This document shows positions 52,745 through 62,476 of a DNA stretch of 64,000 nucleotides, one piece after another. The notes under the pieces are model-generated. The model did not search any database and had not been told where the DNA came from. It worked only from the letters and a program-made list of their open reading frames with translations. Numbering within the stretch: position 1 is the first letter of the stretch; each line of letters starts with the position of its first letter. The position numbers were made by a program, and so were the translations under genes. Origin of the DNA: Cutibacterium granulosum (GTDB taxonomy: Bacteria; Actinomycetota; Actinomycetes; Propionibacteriales; Propionibacteriaceae); the NCBI RefSeq assembly GCF_900186975.1, contig NZ_LT906441.1, positions 930,001 to 994,000 on the forward strand, written 5' to 3'.

Positions 52745-54403
52745 TCACCCCATTCCTACCTCACCGCTCAACTCCGCGGAGTCGATGATACGGTACGAAT
52801 ACCCCTGCTCGGCCAGGAAACGTTGCCGATGCGAGGCGAACTCGGCATCCACGGTGTCCCGGGAGACGATGGCGTAGAACCGCGCCGTGCGGCCTTCCTT
52901 GGGGCGCAGCAGCCGCCCCAGTCGCTGGGCCTCCTCCTGACGCGACCCGAATGCCCCCGACACCTGGATGGCCACCTCAGCACTGGGCAGGTCGATGGAG
53001 AAATTCGCCACCTTGGAGACGACGAGCAGATCGATCTCACCGTCGCGGAACTCCTGGTAGATCCGCTGACGCTGCACCGAGGACGTGTGGCCAGTGATGA
53101 GCGGACAGCCCAACTGCTCGGCCAGTTCCTCCAGCTGATCCACGTACTGACCGATGATGAGCGTCGGTTGACCGCGATGCTCCCGAACCAGCTGCTGGAC
53201 GACGCCGTTCTTGCTTGGCTGGGTGGCCGCCATCCGGTAGCGCACGTCCGGCTCGGCCAGGGCACAGGCCATCCGCTCGCCATCGTCGAGTGTGACGCGT
53301 ACCTCCACGCAGTCCGCCGGGGCGATGTAACCCTGGTTCTCCAGTTCCTTCCACGGCGCGTCATAACGTTTGGGGCCGATGAGGCTGAAGACGTCGTCCT
53401 CGTGACCGTCCTCCCGCACCAGGGTCGCCGTCAGTCCCAGCCGTCGTCTCGCCTGCAGATCTGCCGTCATGCGAAACACCGGCGCGGGCAGCAGGTGCAC
53501 CTCGTCGTAGATGACGAGTCCCCAGTCGCGGGCCTCGAAGAGTTCCAGGTGGGGATGCACGCCGTGCCGCTTGGTCGTGATGACCTGATACGTCGCGATG
53601 GTGACCGGGCGTACTTCCTTGCGGGACCCGGAGTACTCGCCGATCTCGTCGGGGGTGAGGGTGGTGCGCCGCACCAACTCGTCCTTCCACTGTCGGGCCG
53701 AGACGGTGTTGGTCACCAGGATGAGCGTCGTGCAGCGAGCCCGTGCCATCGCAGCAGCTCCCACGACCGTCTTGCCAGCTCCACAGGGCAGCACGACGAC
53801 GCCGGATCCGCCACTGAAGAATGAGTCCGCAGCGAGCTTCTGGTACTCCCGCAGCTGCCAGCCGTCCTCGTCCAGGGCAATGTCGTGGTGTTCCCCGTCC
53901 ACGTACCCAGCAAGATCCTCCGCCGGCCACCCCATCTTGAGCAGGGCCTGCTTGAGGGTACCCCGTTGGGAGGGATGCACGATCGCCGTGGCCTCGTCGA
54001 TCTGCTCACCCACCAGACCGCGCACCTGCTTGGAGCGAAGCACCTCGGTGAGGACCGCCTTGTCGGTGCTCAGCAGCACGAGGCCGTGGGCCGGATGTTT
54101 CTCGATGCGCAGCCGGCCGTACCGGCTCATGGTGTCGGTGACGTCGATGAGCAGGGAACTTGCCACGGGGTAGCGCGAGTAGCGCATGAGGACGTCGACG
54201 ACCTGCTCGGCATCGTGGCCGGTAGCCATCGCATTCCACAGTCCCAGCGGGGTGAGTCGGTAGGTGTGGATGTGCTCGGGTGCCCGCTCCAGCTCGGCGA
54301 ACGGGGCAATGGCATGACGGCACTCGTCGGCCAGGGGATGATCGACCTCCAGCAGCAGGGTTCGGTCGGACTGGACGATGAGGGGACCAGGAACGTGAGA
54401 CAT
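52745..54403 (-). CDS. XPB/Rad25-like superfamily 2 DNA helicase
   Basis: This 552-aa protein resembles bacterial XPB helicases. A damage-recognition-like N-terminal region (about 1-180) precedes the helicase core. The core has LREYQKLAADSFF, Walker A LPCGAGKT at 205-212, DEVH at 300-303, RRRLGLTATLVREDG and the C-terminal RQEEAQRLGRLLRPKEG. XPB homologues in mycobacteria unwind DNA 3' to 5'; a role in repair is likely but unproved. ATG at 54403 was chosen; no better ribosome site was seen. The next genes on the strand are a FN3 protein and a helicase-associated protein, which suggests a repair operon. Confidence 0.93.
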   Translation of the reverse strand: MSHVPGPLIVQSDRTLLLEVDHPLADECRHAIAPFAELERAPEHIHTYRLTPLGLWNAMATGHDAEQVVDVLMRYSRYPVASSLLIDVTDTMSRYGRLRIEKHPAHGLVLLSTDKAVLTEVLRSKQVRGLVGEQIDEATAIVHPSQRGTLKQALLKMGWPAEDLAGYVDGEHHDIALDEDGWQLREYQKLAADSFFSGGSGVVVLPCGAGKTVVGAAAMARARCTTLILVTNTVSARQWKDELVRRTTLTPDEIGEYSGSRKEVRPVTIATYQVITTKRHGVHPHLELFEARDWGLVIYDEVHLLPAPVFRMTADLQARRRLGLTATLVREDGHEDDVFSLIGPKRYDAPWKELENQGYIAPADCVEVRVTLDDGERMACALAEPDVRYRMAATQPSKNGVVQQLVREHRGQPTLIIGQYVDQLEELAEQLGCPLITGHTSSVQRQRIYQEFRDGEIDLLVVSKVANFSIDLPSAEVAIQVSGAFGSRQEEAQRLGRLLRPKEGRTARFYAIVSRDTVDAEFASHRQRFLAEQGYSYRIIDSAELSGEVGMG

Positions 54404-54532
54404 CCTGTCAATTATGACTCAGTCATGGCCCGGTGGGCACGGGGTGCGGAACGGAGACGGCGATTCGCCGGGGAGCTGACAGCCCAGCCCAGAGGCGGCA
54501 ATGGCAACGAGGATCGTGGCTGGGGCCAGGGG

Positions 54533-55438
54533 TCACTGGCCTGGTCTGGTGGGGTTTCCCGGCGATTGCCGGGGAGTCTGGTGCCGCGCTGGAGCGCTCC
54601 GTCCCGCAGATGGACGTGATGCGTCATCGGGTGGTGCACTACCCGTGACAGTTGGTGTTGGGTGGGCGGTTGATGTCGGGTTGGCGTCGGGCGACGACGT
54701 GGAACGTGCCGTGTCACTGGGGCTGGGAGTCGCAGACGTGCTGGGCGATTCCGACGTGTCCGGCTCCGGGGTGTTGTGCCCTGAGGCGCTCGGCGTGGTC
54801 GTGGGGGAGGGCGACTGACGACGTTGTGACGAGGAGGTTCTCGGTGTGGTACCTCGCCGTCGCGCGGTGTGTGAATGGCGGGGGTGTGGGGCGCGATGAC
54901 GCCGGGGGCTGGTCCTCTTCCGCTCGTCCTGCTGTTCCTCGGAGCCCTCCCGCTGCTGGGAAGACGTCTCTGGTTCACCGGCTGCCCCGGAATCTCGATG
55001 GTCCACCGGAGGCGGGACGACGAACAGTGCCCGCCACGGGCTGTGAACCTGAGTCGGAGTGACCGCAGCCACCTGCACCAGCACATGATCTGTCGAGGTG
55101 GGCCACGGAATCGTCGCCGTGGTCTGCGCGATACGTGCCATCTGACGTCCGTCCACCGTGACGTCGTACTCCAAACTCTCATCGCTGCGTGGAGCCTGCC
55201 AGGTGAGGGTGAAGGACTGGGCATCGTTGTGGGCCAGGCTCAGATCCGCCACCGCCGGGGGCACCGAACGAGGACCGGGTGGAGGACTTGACGTCCATGC
55301 CGGTGTACTCACCGCGGAGGAGGCCGGCACGGAGCTCGGCGATGGAGCAGCGGAGTGTTGACGCAGGGCGACGATGGCTGCGACCACCCCGAGGAGGGTG
55401 ATCCCAGCTGCCGTAGCAGTAATGGCTCGTGACCCCAC
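54533..55438 (-). CDS. Fibronectin type III protein with a disordered C-terminus, membrane-anchored
   Basis: The 301-aa protein starts with a single transmembrane segment (residues about 6-26, ITATAAGITLLGVVAAIVAL), a Pro/Ser stretch, and then an FN3-like domain near 60-145 (ADLSLAHNDAQSFTLTWQAP, EYDVTVDG, VLVQVAAVTPTQVHSPWR). The rest (from about 150) is low-complexity Ser/Thr/Pro/Arg. It is predicted to lie outside the membrane. Function is unknown. The C-terminal half may be slightly extended by low-complexity drift; the stop at 54533 is clear. Confidence 0.65.
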   Translation of the reverse strand: MGSRAITATAAGITLLGVVAAIVALRQHSAAPSPSSVPASSAVSTPAWTSSPPPGPRSVPPAVADLSLAHNDAQSFTLTWQAPRSDESLEYDVTVDGRQMARIAQTTATIPWPTSTDHVLVQVAAVTPTQVHSPWRALFVVPPPVDHRDSGAAGEPETSSQQREGSEEQQDERKRTSPRRHRAPHPRHSHTARRRGTTPRTSSSQRRQSPSPTTTPSASGHNTPEPDTSESPSTSATPSPSDTARSTSSPDANPTSTAHPTPTVTGSAPPDDASRPSAGRSAPARHQTPRQSPGNPTRPGQ

Positions 55439-55552
55439 GCCCCAAGCCTAGGAGATGTGGGATGTCTGCACAGCACAATGGCCAGACCATCGCCGCTGAG
55501 CCAGCATGGGCACATCTGGTGCGGGGACGTGCGTCGCCGCGGGATCGCGCGG

Positions 55553-57673
55553 TCAGGCGTTCTCGAGGCGAGCCCGCACCATTCGTGGCAGGGGGATGAT
55601 TTGCATCCCGCCGCCACCACGGTGCACACATCGGGCAGCACCGCTGGCCACTGCCAGCACCCGTACGACGCTCTGACGAGCCTGGCCGGAGTCGTCGACG
55701 TGGTCCAGCCGTATCCAGGCGCCATGGCTCTGGGCCTCGCGCAGCAGACTGGCGATCTCGTCCGTGCTGTTGGCCGACGGTTCCGTGCTGGCAACCAGGG
55801 CCTCGGCCACCGTCTGTGGGTCGACCGGTTCGGAGGTCGGTTCCCGGGCGGGTGTGCGGAATCGTGCCGGGGTCGGGGAATTGAGCACCGTGCCGTGTTG
55901 ATCGCGAGCCACCGGGGCGAGTCCCTGCGCACGCAACGCGGCCAAGGTCACCTCGGGCTCTGCCTGGGCGATGAGCAGGGTGGGGGCCACTCGACGCAGA
56001 CCGAGCTCGCTGGCCTGGTCGCTGCGCAGCAGTATCTCAGCGGACGCCGGGTCGTCCACCTCGATGAGGCACGATGCAGCGGACACCGACACCCTGCCGT
56101 GGTCGCGCACCACGTCGTCGAGCAGGATGAGCAGGCCCTGCGGCACCTCGGTCATGGAATGCTCCGCCCACCAACCACGAACCTGCTCACGTGTCCAGCC
56201 GGCGTCCAGACCGCGGCGCAGCGAACTGCGGGAGAATCGTCGGACACCGGCAACCCCCGTCGACTCTCGATCGGCCAGCAGAGCGAGATCACGAGACATC
56301 GCCGGGGTGAGCGGTCCCGGGGCGACGACGGTGAGGTCGGACTGCAGGATGAGATCGGTACCTGGCTCAGGCATCCCCGGATCGCTCCGGTCGTCGGCCA
56401 ACCGGCTGCGGCACCCCAGGGCGATGACTCCCAACAGCGATGCCTCGTGCAGCACCGCGTCAATGACCTCATGGGCCTCGGCGACCGGCCAGGTGGGGTG
56501 GAACCAGGCCAACCTCTCGCTCACCTTCTCGGTGTCGATCGGCGTACCCACCGGTGCACTGGCGATCTGGGTGGCGATCTCGCGCCGCCACGTCTGGGCG
56601 GTGGCCGGCGACGGGGCATCGAGTGAGTTGGAGAGTTGCCCCGGGGCGCCTGTCATGGTGAGCCATGCGTCGTGCAGGGCGAGCCATCGTTGCCACAGGG
56701 CGGACTCACTCCAGTGGTCGGAGGCTTGGCTGGGAAGCCAGCCCCGAGCGTCGGCCCCCAGCAGGTCGGCGCTCACGGCGAGCCACAGGTGGAACCAGCC
56801 GTCCTCGCGTCGGCACACCCGTGACAAGGCCTTGAACCCGTCACGACGAGCCATGCCGCCGTTTCGCAATCGGGCTGGATGCATGTGGTCGACGGCCTCG
56901 AGCAGGGCGGACATGGCACTCACGGCCTCCAAGGCCGTCCCGATGGCGGCGGTGTTGACGCGATCGGGGTCCTGGGCCTCGGGCCAGGCGGGCGGCTGAG
57001 GGGCCACGACGTCGGGGAAGAGCCGTCCACGACGCGCGTGCAGGGCAACCTCCCTGGGCAGGATGACGGTGTGGTCGTCCACGGGGCGCAACAGGTGATG
57101 TGCCAGGGCCAACTCGACCGGAGTGGTGGCATCCTGCGGGGAGAGTGGCCGGTTGGCGTGGGGCAGTCGGCCGGTGGGGCTCCAGGCGAGCCGTTCGATG
57201 ACCGGGATGACGGCGGGTCCAGCGGCCGCCAGCCGTCCGGGGACGTCGTCAATGACCGTGGTGCTGCGCGGTGCCAGCCCAGCAGGGAACGGCCCCAGCA
57301 GACCAGCCGCAGCCCCCACCACGTGCACGGTGTCGTGATCCTCGAGCAGCAGGAGGATGTTCCCGAGGTCGTCAAGGGTCGTGTCGACGTCTGCCTGGGT
57401 GGGTGGGCAAGCCGTGTCTGGCGTGCATGCCATGACGATGTTGCGGCGCGGTACGTCGCCCAGGGCGACGGCAGCGGTGAGTACCCGCAACTGCCAGGCA
57501 TCGAGGGACTCGACAGCTGCCCGTGTCGATGCCGCCGTCGTGGCGCGCTCGGCGAGGTCGGGCAGGGATCGTGGCGCCGGGTTGGCGAGATCGGGACGCA
57601 GGGTGAGCAGCTGGGTGAGCTCCTGGACAGACAGGCTCCGCAGTTTGCCGGCAACGGTGATGGCTGAGCTCAC
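55553..57673 (-). CDS. Helicase-associated C-terminal-domain protein (XPB-linked)
   Basis: A 706-aa protein without helicase motifs, largely helical, resembling the actinobacterial family annotated as helicase C-terminal domain or helicase-associated protein (as in the mycobacterial gene upstream of the XPB homologue). Segments such as LDAWQLRVLTAAVALGD, DLILQSDLTVVAPGPL and LLIAQAEPEVTLAALRAQGLAP are typical of that family. GTG at 57673 follows GGAGAT with good spacing and overlaps the upstream gene by 4 nt. The frame open further upstream is shadow. Its role with XPB is an inference from co-occurrence. Confidence 0.8.
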   Translation of the reverse strand: MSSAITVAGKLRSLSVQELTQLLTLRPDLANPAPRSLPDLAERATTAASTRAAVESLDAWQLRVLTAAVALGDVPRRNIVMACTPDTACPPTQADVDTTLDDLGNILLLLEDHDTVHVVGAAAGLLGPFPAGLAPRSTTVIDDVPGRLAAAGPAVIPVIERLAWSPTGRLPHANRPLSPQDATTPVELALAHHLLRPVDDHTVILPREVALHARRGRLFPDVVAPQPPAWPEAQDPDRVNTAAIGTALEAVSAMSALLEAVDHMHPARLRNGGMARRDGFKALSRVCRREDGWFHLWLAVSADLLGADARGWLPSQASDHWSESALWQRWLALHDAWLTMTGAPGQLSNSLDAPSPATAQTWRREIATQIASAPVGTPIDTEKVSERLAWFHPTWPVAEAHEVIDAVLHEASLLGVIALGCRSRLADDRSDPGMPEPGTDLILQSDLTVVAPGPLTPAMSRDLALLADRESTGVAGVRRFSRSSLRRGLDAGWTREQVRGWWAEHSMTEVPQGLLILLDDVVRDHGRVSVSAASCLIEVDDPASAEILLRSDQASELGLRRVAPTLLIAQAEPEVTLAALRAQGLAPVARDQHGTVLNSPTPARFRTPAREPTSEPVDPQTVAEALVASTEPSANSTDEIASLLREAQSHGAWIRLDHVDDSGQARQSVVRVLAVASGAARCVHRGGGGMQIIPLPRMVRARLENA

Positions 57674-58581
57674 GGGATCTCCGGGGTGAGTTCTCGGTCG
57701 GCAAGGACGAGGCTCAACGGGGCCATGACGAGGGCGCCGATCTGACACACCCAGCAGATCTGCTCGAACGTCGACCTGGTGGGTGAGCCGAGCACGACGA
57801 GCGTCACCATGATGACTCCCAGTACCCCGACGAGTTTGCGCAGCACGGGGCCCATGACGGGGTTCGTCATGGCGAAGCAAGCCACGACGAGGGCACCCAG
57901 CGGAGCCGTTCGCGGCACCAGGTGCAGGAGGAATCCGACCATCATTCCCCACCCCAGTACGAGGACCAGATCGGTGATGTCACGGTGGGCGCTGTGCGGG
58001 GTCCCGGTACCTCGCCAGGAGGCAGGGATCCGCTGCCACAGGCCCTCGGGTGCAGCATCCTCCGGCAGGGGCTGTTCGACGGCGGCCGACAGGTGGAGAG
58101 CATCCGTGGGGCTCTGGCCGGCTTCCCCCGACGCGGTGGAGAGCTGGGAGGTCATGACGCGCAGCGGCTGGTGTGGATCCACCTGGCCGGTCATGTGGTC
58201 GTGAAGCGTCTGCATCGTGGGGAACGCCACGGTGGGATCACGACGTGGCTCGCTGCTGGGCACCACGTGTTCCAGGGCCGGACCCTGGGCGGGGGTGTAG
58301 GTCGTTGGAGGGGTGGGCGGGTCGAGGACCGGCATCGCCGTCGGCGCGACGTCTTCCAGAGGAGCGGCGTCGGGCATGGCCAGCCCGTAGGGGGCCGGGG
58401 CAGCTCCGAGAACGTTGATGACAGAGCCGATGGGATGGTTGCGGTGCGGTGATGGACAGGTGGTCGGGGTGGTTCCGTGGTCGGTTGAGTCGGGGCCGTT
58501 CGAGTCGGATGGTGCAGCAGTCGGTGCGCACGCATGTCTCGGGTGCTCAGCGGGGCCAGATCGTGCAACCATGCTCACCAT
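57670..58581 (-). CDS. Membrane protein with a long disordered N-terminus
   Basis: The 303-aa protein has about 200 hydrophilic residues rich in Pro, Ala, Thr and Ser, then four helices (near 205-225, 228-245, 250-270, 278-298). The last part overlaps the helicase-associated gene by 4 nt. A start at MVSMVARSG (58581) is plausible; later ATGs inside the low-complexity part cannot be excluded. I do not recognise a family. Its upstream gap (58582-58877) also serves nagB and holds a TATACT box at 58747-58752. Confidence 0.6.
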   Translation of the reverse strand: MVSMVARSGPAEHPRHACAPTAAPSDSNGPDSTDHGTTPTTCPSPHRNHPIGSVINVLGAAPAPYGLAMPDAAPLEDVAPTAMPVLDPPTPPTTYTPAQGPALEHVVPSSEPRRDPTVAFPTMQTLHDHMTGQVDPHQPLRVMTSQLSTASGEAGQSPTDALHLSAAVEQPLPEDAAPEGLWQRIPASWRGTGTPHSAHRDITDLVLVLGWGMMVGFLLHLVPRTAPLGALVVACFAMTNPVMGPVLRKLVGVLGVIMVTLVVLGSPTRSTFEQICWVCQIGALVMAPLSLVLADRELTPEIP

Positions 58582-58877
58582 CCTAGGTGTGTCCCGAAGA
58601 ATCCCGAGTCATCCGGGGTGAGTCACCATCCGAGCCGGTCATCGTCCGGGGCTGGTCATCGGTGGGTGACGATCACTCACCGGACTGGTTGGCACCTACG
58701 GGGCTGGCTGATCGTGTTCTGCCTCGACGGCCGCAGCGTCCCCCCCTATACTGGCTTTCCAATGACGAGTCCACGTGCCCGGCGCGCCAGGTGAAGGATC
58801 ACCGGACGCACGGCATTGAGCAATGACGCTCGGACGCATGGGCAATGGGCACCCGAACACGACACGGAGGAGAGGCC

Positions 58878-59675
58878 ATGGAGGTCATCATCTGCAAGGA
58901 CACCACCGAGATGGGCGAGATCGCCGCTCGTCACATCATCGCCGTGCTCGCCCGGAGCACGCATCCGGTTCTGGGGGTGGCCACTGGTTCCTCCCCGCTG
59001 TCCACCTACCAGGCCTTGGCTCGGCTCGCCAAGGCCGACATGGCCGATTTCAGCAACCTCTCCGCCTTCGCCCTGGACGAGTACATCGGTCTGAGCCCCG
59101 ATGACGAGCGCTCCTACACCGCCACCATCAAGCACACCGTCACCGAGCAGCTGGGGCTCGACCCTGCCAACGTCCACGTGCCGGAGGGCTCGGCGCGCGA
59201 CCTCGTCGCAGCATGTCAGAACTACGAGAAGGCGATCAAGGCCGCCGGCGGGGTGGACATCCAGATCCTCGGCATTGGTGGCAACGGCCACATCGGTTTC
59301 AACGAACCGAGTTCCCCGTTCAGCTCTCGCACCCGTGTCATGACACTCGCCCCGCGTACCCGTGAGGACAACCAGCGGTTCTTCCATGCCGACGAGGCCG
59401 TGCCCACCCATTGCCTCACCCAGGGGCTGGGGACGATCATGGAGGCCCGTCATCTCGTCCTGCTCGCCAACGGTGAGGCCAAGGCCGGCGCCATCGCTGC
59501 AGCCGTCGAGGGGCCGGTCAGTGCCATGTGCCCGGCGTCCGTGCTGCAGTTCCACCAGCAGGCAGTCGTCATCGTCGACGAGGCGGCGGCGTCCAAGCTC
59601 GCCAACGCCGATTACTACCGTCACGTGCAGAAGAACCAGCTCGATGGGTGGGGCGTCGCCGACCAGCGGGGCTGA
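58878..59675 (+). CDS. nagB: Glucosamine-6-phosphate deaminase
   Basis: NagB converts glucosamine-6-phosphate to fructose-6-phosphate and ammonia, the last step of amino-sugar use. The 265-aa protein has the phosphate loop LGVATGSSP at residues 32-40, catalytic LDEYIGL (Asp67), and LGIGGNGHIGFNEP at 131-144 with the catalytic His and Glu, plus SSRTRVMTLAPRTREDN. ATG at 58878 follows GGAGGAGAGG. The usual partner nagA is not adjacent. Confidence 0.96.
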   Translation: MEVIICKDTTEMGEIAARHIIAVLARSTHPVLGVATGSSPLSTYQALARLAKADMADFSNLSAFALDEYIGLSPDDERSYTATIKHTVTEQLGLDPANVHVPEGSARDLVAACQNYEKAIKAAGGVDIQILGIGGNGHIGFNEPSSPFSSRTRVMTLAPRTREDNQRFFHADEAVPTHCLTQGLGTIMEARHLVLLANGEAKAGAIAAAVEGPVSAMCPASVLQFHQQAVVIVDEAAASKLANADYYRHVQKNQLDGWGVADQRG

Positions 59676-59791
59676 TGCGATCCACTGCGCGGTGGAGTTG
59701 GTTTGCTGCTGCCGGTACTCTTGACATACTGCCCGGACAATCGAGTGTTTCGGGCGATGACGTATTTCGTGACGACAGGAGTGAGCCAGAG

Positions 59792-60175
59792 ATGCCAACC
59801 GGTAAGGTGCGTTTCTACGACGCTGCCAAGGGGTTCGGTTTCCTGACCAAGGATGGCGGTGGAGACGTCTATGTCAACGCGCAGGCGCTGCCGGACGGTG
59901 TGTCAGCGCTGCGGCCCGGTCAGCGAGTCGATTTCGGCATCGTCGAGGGACGACGTGGGGAGCAGGCACTCTCCATCCAGGTTCTCGACACCCCGCCGTC
60001 CGTCTCGAAGGCTGCGCGCAAGCGTCCGCAGGAGATGGCGGTCATCTGCGAAGATCTCATCAAGATGCTCGACCGGATGGGCAATGGCTACCGACACGGA
60101 CGTCACCCAGATCCACGCAACGCCGAGCGGGTGGCCAAGTTGCTGCGGGTCGTCGCCGATGAACTGGAGCTGTGA
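59792..60175 (+). CDS. Cold-shock domain protein with a C-terminal extension (CspB-like)
   Basis: The cold-shock domain occupies residues 1-64: MPTGKVRFYDAAKGFGFLTKDGGGDVYVNAQAL has the RNP1-like KGFGFL and RNP2-like DVYVN motifs for binding RNA or single-stranded DNA. An additional 60-residue C-terminal helical region (from about 70: RKRPQEMAVICEDLIKMLDRMGNGYRHGRHPDP) follows, a form known in mycobacteria and propionibacteria. Total 127 aa. A TTGACA at 59721 may be part of the promoter. It is translationally coupled to the next gene through TGATG. Confidence 0.92.
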   Translation: MPTGKVRFYDAAKGFGFLTKDGGGDVYVNAQALPDGVSALRPGQRVDFGIVEGRRGEQALSIQVLDTPPSVSKAARKRPQEMAVICEDLIKMLDRMGNGYRHGRHPDPRNAERVAKLLRVVADELEL

Positions 60176-61041
60176 TGAGCCAGACACCTTCCGAACCAGT
60201 CGCCGCCAACCACGAATCGGCCGCTGAGGCTGAGAAGGAGCCGGCCAGGCCGCGTCGTCGCGCACGCGCGGCGGCCAGGCCCAAGGCTGATCCCACCATT
60301 GCCAGGGCAGTCGACGAGGCCCGAGAGGCAGCCGAGTTCGAGGCCAGGGATTTCGGTGTCGGTGACTATCTGGGAGCCGTCGTCGACGGGGAACGGATGC
60401 TCACCCACCTGTTCGAGTGCACCCATCCGGGATATCGGGGATGGCGCTGGGCGGTCTCCATGGTGCGCGCCTCCCGAGCCCGCAACGTCTCCGTCAGTGA
60501 GGTGTGCCTCATCCCCGGTGACGACTCCCTCGTCCCCCCAGCTTGGGTGCCGTGGCGAGACCGTCTGCAACCAGGCGACATCGCTCCCGGGACACTGCTG
60601 CCGACCCCGGACAACGATCCCCGCCTGGAGCCCGGCTACACCGGGGGTGAACTGGCCGCCGACGAGGACCCGGCCGAATGGGCGGCGACTCGCGCCGTTG
60701 TCGCCGAGCTGGGACTGGGAAGGGAACGCCTGCTCTCCCAGGCCGGACGGGATCGGGTGGCCGAACGGTGGATGAGGGGCACGGGCGGCCCCTCCGACAA
60801 GTCCACCAAGCATGCCCCGCATCCCTGCCAGACGTGCGGCTACTTCGTGCGACTGTCCGACAGTCTGGGACGGATCTTCGGGGTCTGCACCAATGAGTAC
60901 GCGCCCTTCGACGGGACGGTCGTCCACGTCGAGCACGGCTGTGGTGGCCATTCCGATGTCGTCGAGAAACATACGGGAATCGAGATCCCCGAACCGGTCT
61001 ACGACACGATCGACACCGATCAGTCGATCTTCTCCGAGTGA
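60175..61041 (+). CDS. DUF3027-family protein
   Basis: The 288-aa protein has a basic N-terminal tail (RPRRRARAAARPKAD) and then the DUF3027 core: DYLGAVVDGERMLTHLFECTHPGYRGWRWAVSMVRASRAR, PAWVPWRDRLQPGD and a Cys cluster HPCQTCGYFVRL, GVCTNEYAPFDG, HGCGGHSD that could bind zinc. Its pairing with a cold-shock gene is common in actinobacteria, but the function is not established. ATG at 60175 shares a base with the upstream stop; a GTG 3 nt earlier is the alternative. Confidence 0.9.
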   Translation: MSQTPSEPVAANHESAAEAEKEPARPRRRARAAARPKADPTIARAVDEAREAAEFEARDFGVGDYLGAVVDGERMLTHLFECTHPGYRGWRWAVSMVRASRARNVSVSEVCLIPGDDSLVPPAWVPWRDRLQPGDIAPGTLLPTPDNDPRLEPGYTGGELAADEDPAEWAATRAVVAELGLGRERLLSQAGRDRVAERWMRGTGGPSDKSTKHAPHPCQTCGYFVRLSDSLGRIFGVCTNEYAPFDGTVVHVEHGCGGHSDVVEKHTGIEIPEPVYDTIDTDQSIFSE

Positions 61042-61169
61042 TGCCCGGCCCACACCCTGATCCTGCTCACCCCTGATCCAGCTGGGGTGTTGGGCGGCAT
61101 CCGCGACGTGCGCCCCCGGTCTCGGGGAGGCACGGACGCGAGTGGCACGGGCTCGGGCCAGGGCAGGTC

Positions 61170-61469
61170 TCAGTGGTCGCGGGTGGCACTCGTGCGGCCA
61201 CGCCGCCGGATCGCGTACACCATCCCGCACAGTCCCAGAACGGTTGCGGACACGCAGATCCACAGCCAGTCCCGATAACCTGCTTCGGTGAGGGCGTCGA
61301 GCCGAATCCAGCACACGAGACTCGCCACGGCGAACAGGACGGTCCCGATGATCGAGACCATCACGCCGTCCTCGTCGAGGGGAGGGACCGTCGCCTGCAC
61401 CAGGAGGGGGCCCCGCGACGATGTGTGCGCATCTGCGGTGCTGACGACGTGCTTCTGGCTGTTACCCAC
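61170..61469 (-). CDS. DUF2530-family small membrane protein
   Basis: A 99-aa protein with a short hydrophilic start, PPLDEDGVMVSIIGTVLFAVASLVCWI as helix 1, and DWLWICVSATVLGLCGMVYAIRRR as helix 2, a pattern matching the actinobacterial DUF2530 membrane family. The end is basic. It runs opposite to the DUF3027 gene, with 128 nt between their stops. Function unknown. Confidence 0.8.
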   Translation of the reverse strand: MGNSQKHVVSTADAHTSSRGPLLVQATVPPLDEDGVMVSIIGTVLFAVASLVCWIRLDALTEAGYRDWLWICVSATVLGLCGMVYAIRRRGRTSATRDH

Positions 61470-61587
61470 GCCACCATGGTAGCGACGGTGCCTGCTCGGC
61501 AGACGGGTTCTCGCCAGCCGAGCACTGCCTGAGAGGCAGCTTCCGGCGCAGGCACAGACCGGCGAGGCACAGAGGTGACGGGTCCGA

Positions 61588-62316
61588 TCACGAGGCTGAG
61601 CGCGTCGGGAGGATGCCGCTGCCAGGCGTGCTGACCGGCGGGACGGTGGCCAGGGTCGCCGGGTCCTCGTGGCGCAGGATGATGAGGTCTGGTCGAGGAC
61701 GTCCAGCAGCGCGTGCTTCGTCGTACCAGCTGGGGAACTTCTCGAGGAAGTCCATCAGCGCCCGAACATTCCGGACATTGTCGTCCGAGAGGTACGGTAC
61801 GGCCCGGTCCAGCGCCGCACAGGTGGCCTCCACATGGCTGGCGCGAGAATATCCCACTCGCATACCAGGCGCTGGACGCAGAGGAATCTGCGGATCACCG
61901 CCGAAGAGGCGGTTGAGGCCCAGGTAGCTCGGGACTCCTGCGCGTGCCAGTTCGAACTCAAGGGCGTCGTACTCCCGGCGGGTGCAACTGGTCGTCAGCG
62001 TTCCCCACGACAACTTCTCCAGCCACAGATCCAGCACCCGCCAACTCTTGACCAGTTCGTTGGGCGCGACGAATCGCCCTTCCAACAGATCGTCAGCCGT
62101 GCGTTCAGTGGGGCTGCCGGCTCGGTGCATGACGATGTGCGGTCGCCTCCGGGCACGACGGAACAGATGATTGCGCCCAACGTGCCGATCCGGTTGCGCA
62201 GGTGTGGGGAATGCTTCCAAGGCCCAGCCCCGCAGCTTCGCGGCAAGGACATCGTCAGCACCGAACACGTCGCGAACCTCATTGATCGCCAGGGCGTGCA
62301 GTCGAAACTCACCCAT
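61588..62316 (-). CDS. Hypothetical protein of 242 aa
   Basis: From ATG 62316 (after GGTGGAG) the protein reads MGEFRLHALAINEVRDVFGA and is soluble, with alternating charged and hydrophobic stretches. It contains SWGTLTTSCTRREYDALEFELARAG, a short LNRLFGGDPQIPLRPAPGMRVGYSRASHVE block and a Pro-rich end. I do not recognise a family or catalytic motif. Two earlier in-frame starts exist without ribosome sites. No neighbour on the same strand indicates a role. Confidence 0.7.
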   Translation of the reverse strand: MGEFRLHALAINEVRDVFGADDVLAAKLRGWALEAFPTPAQPDRHVGRNHLFRRARRRPHIVMHRAGSPTERTADDLLEGRFVAPNELVKSWRVLDLWLEKLSWGTLTTSCTRREYDALEFELARAGVPSYLGLNRLFGGDPQIPLRPAPGMRVGYSRASHVEATCAALDRAVPYLSDDNVRNVRALMDFLEKFPSWYDEARAAGRPRPDLIILRHEDPATLATVPPVSTPGSGILPTRSAS

Positions 62317-62476
62317 GAGCTCCACCCTAACTCCGGCACAGAAACACTTGGTGAATTTCACATGTTGGGCTCATGTCACTTTTGGGGGTCGATGAGGTGC
62401 CGGAGACGACGGTGGGTGTGGATCTGCACGCGTGGCAATGTGCAAGGTGCTGCGTCCACGTGGCAGGATGGCTGCC

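Noticed and set aside
52655-53824. Plus-strand 389-aa open frame
   Set aside because: Antisense to the XPB helicase; composition typical of shadow frames.
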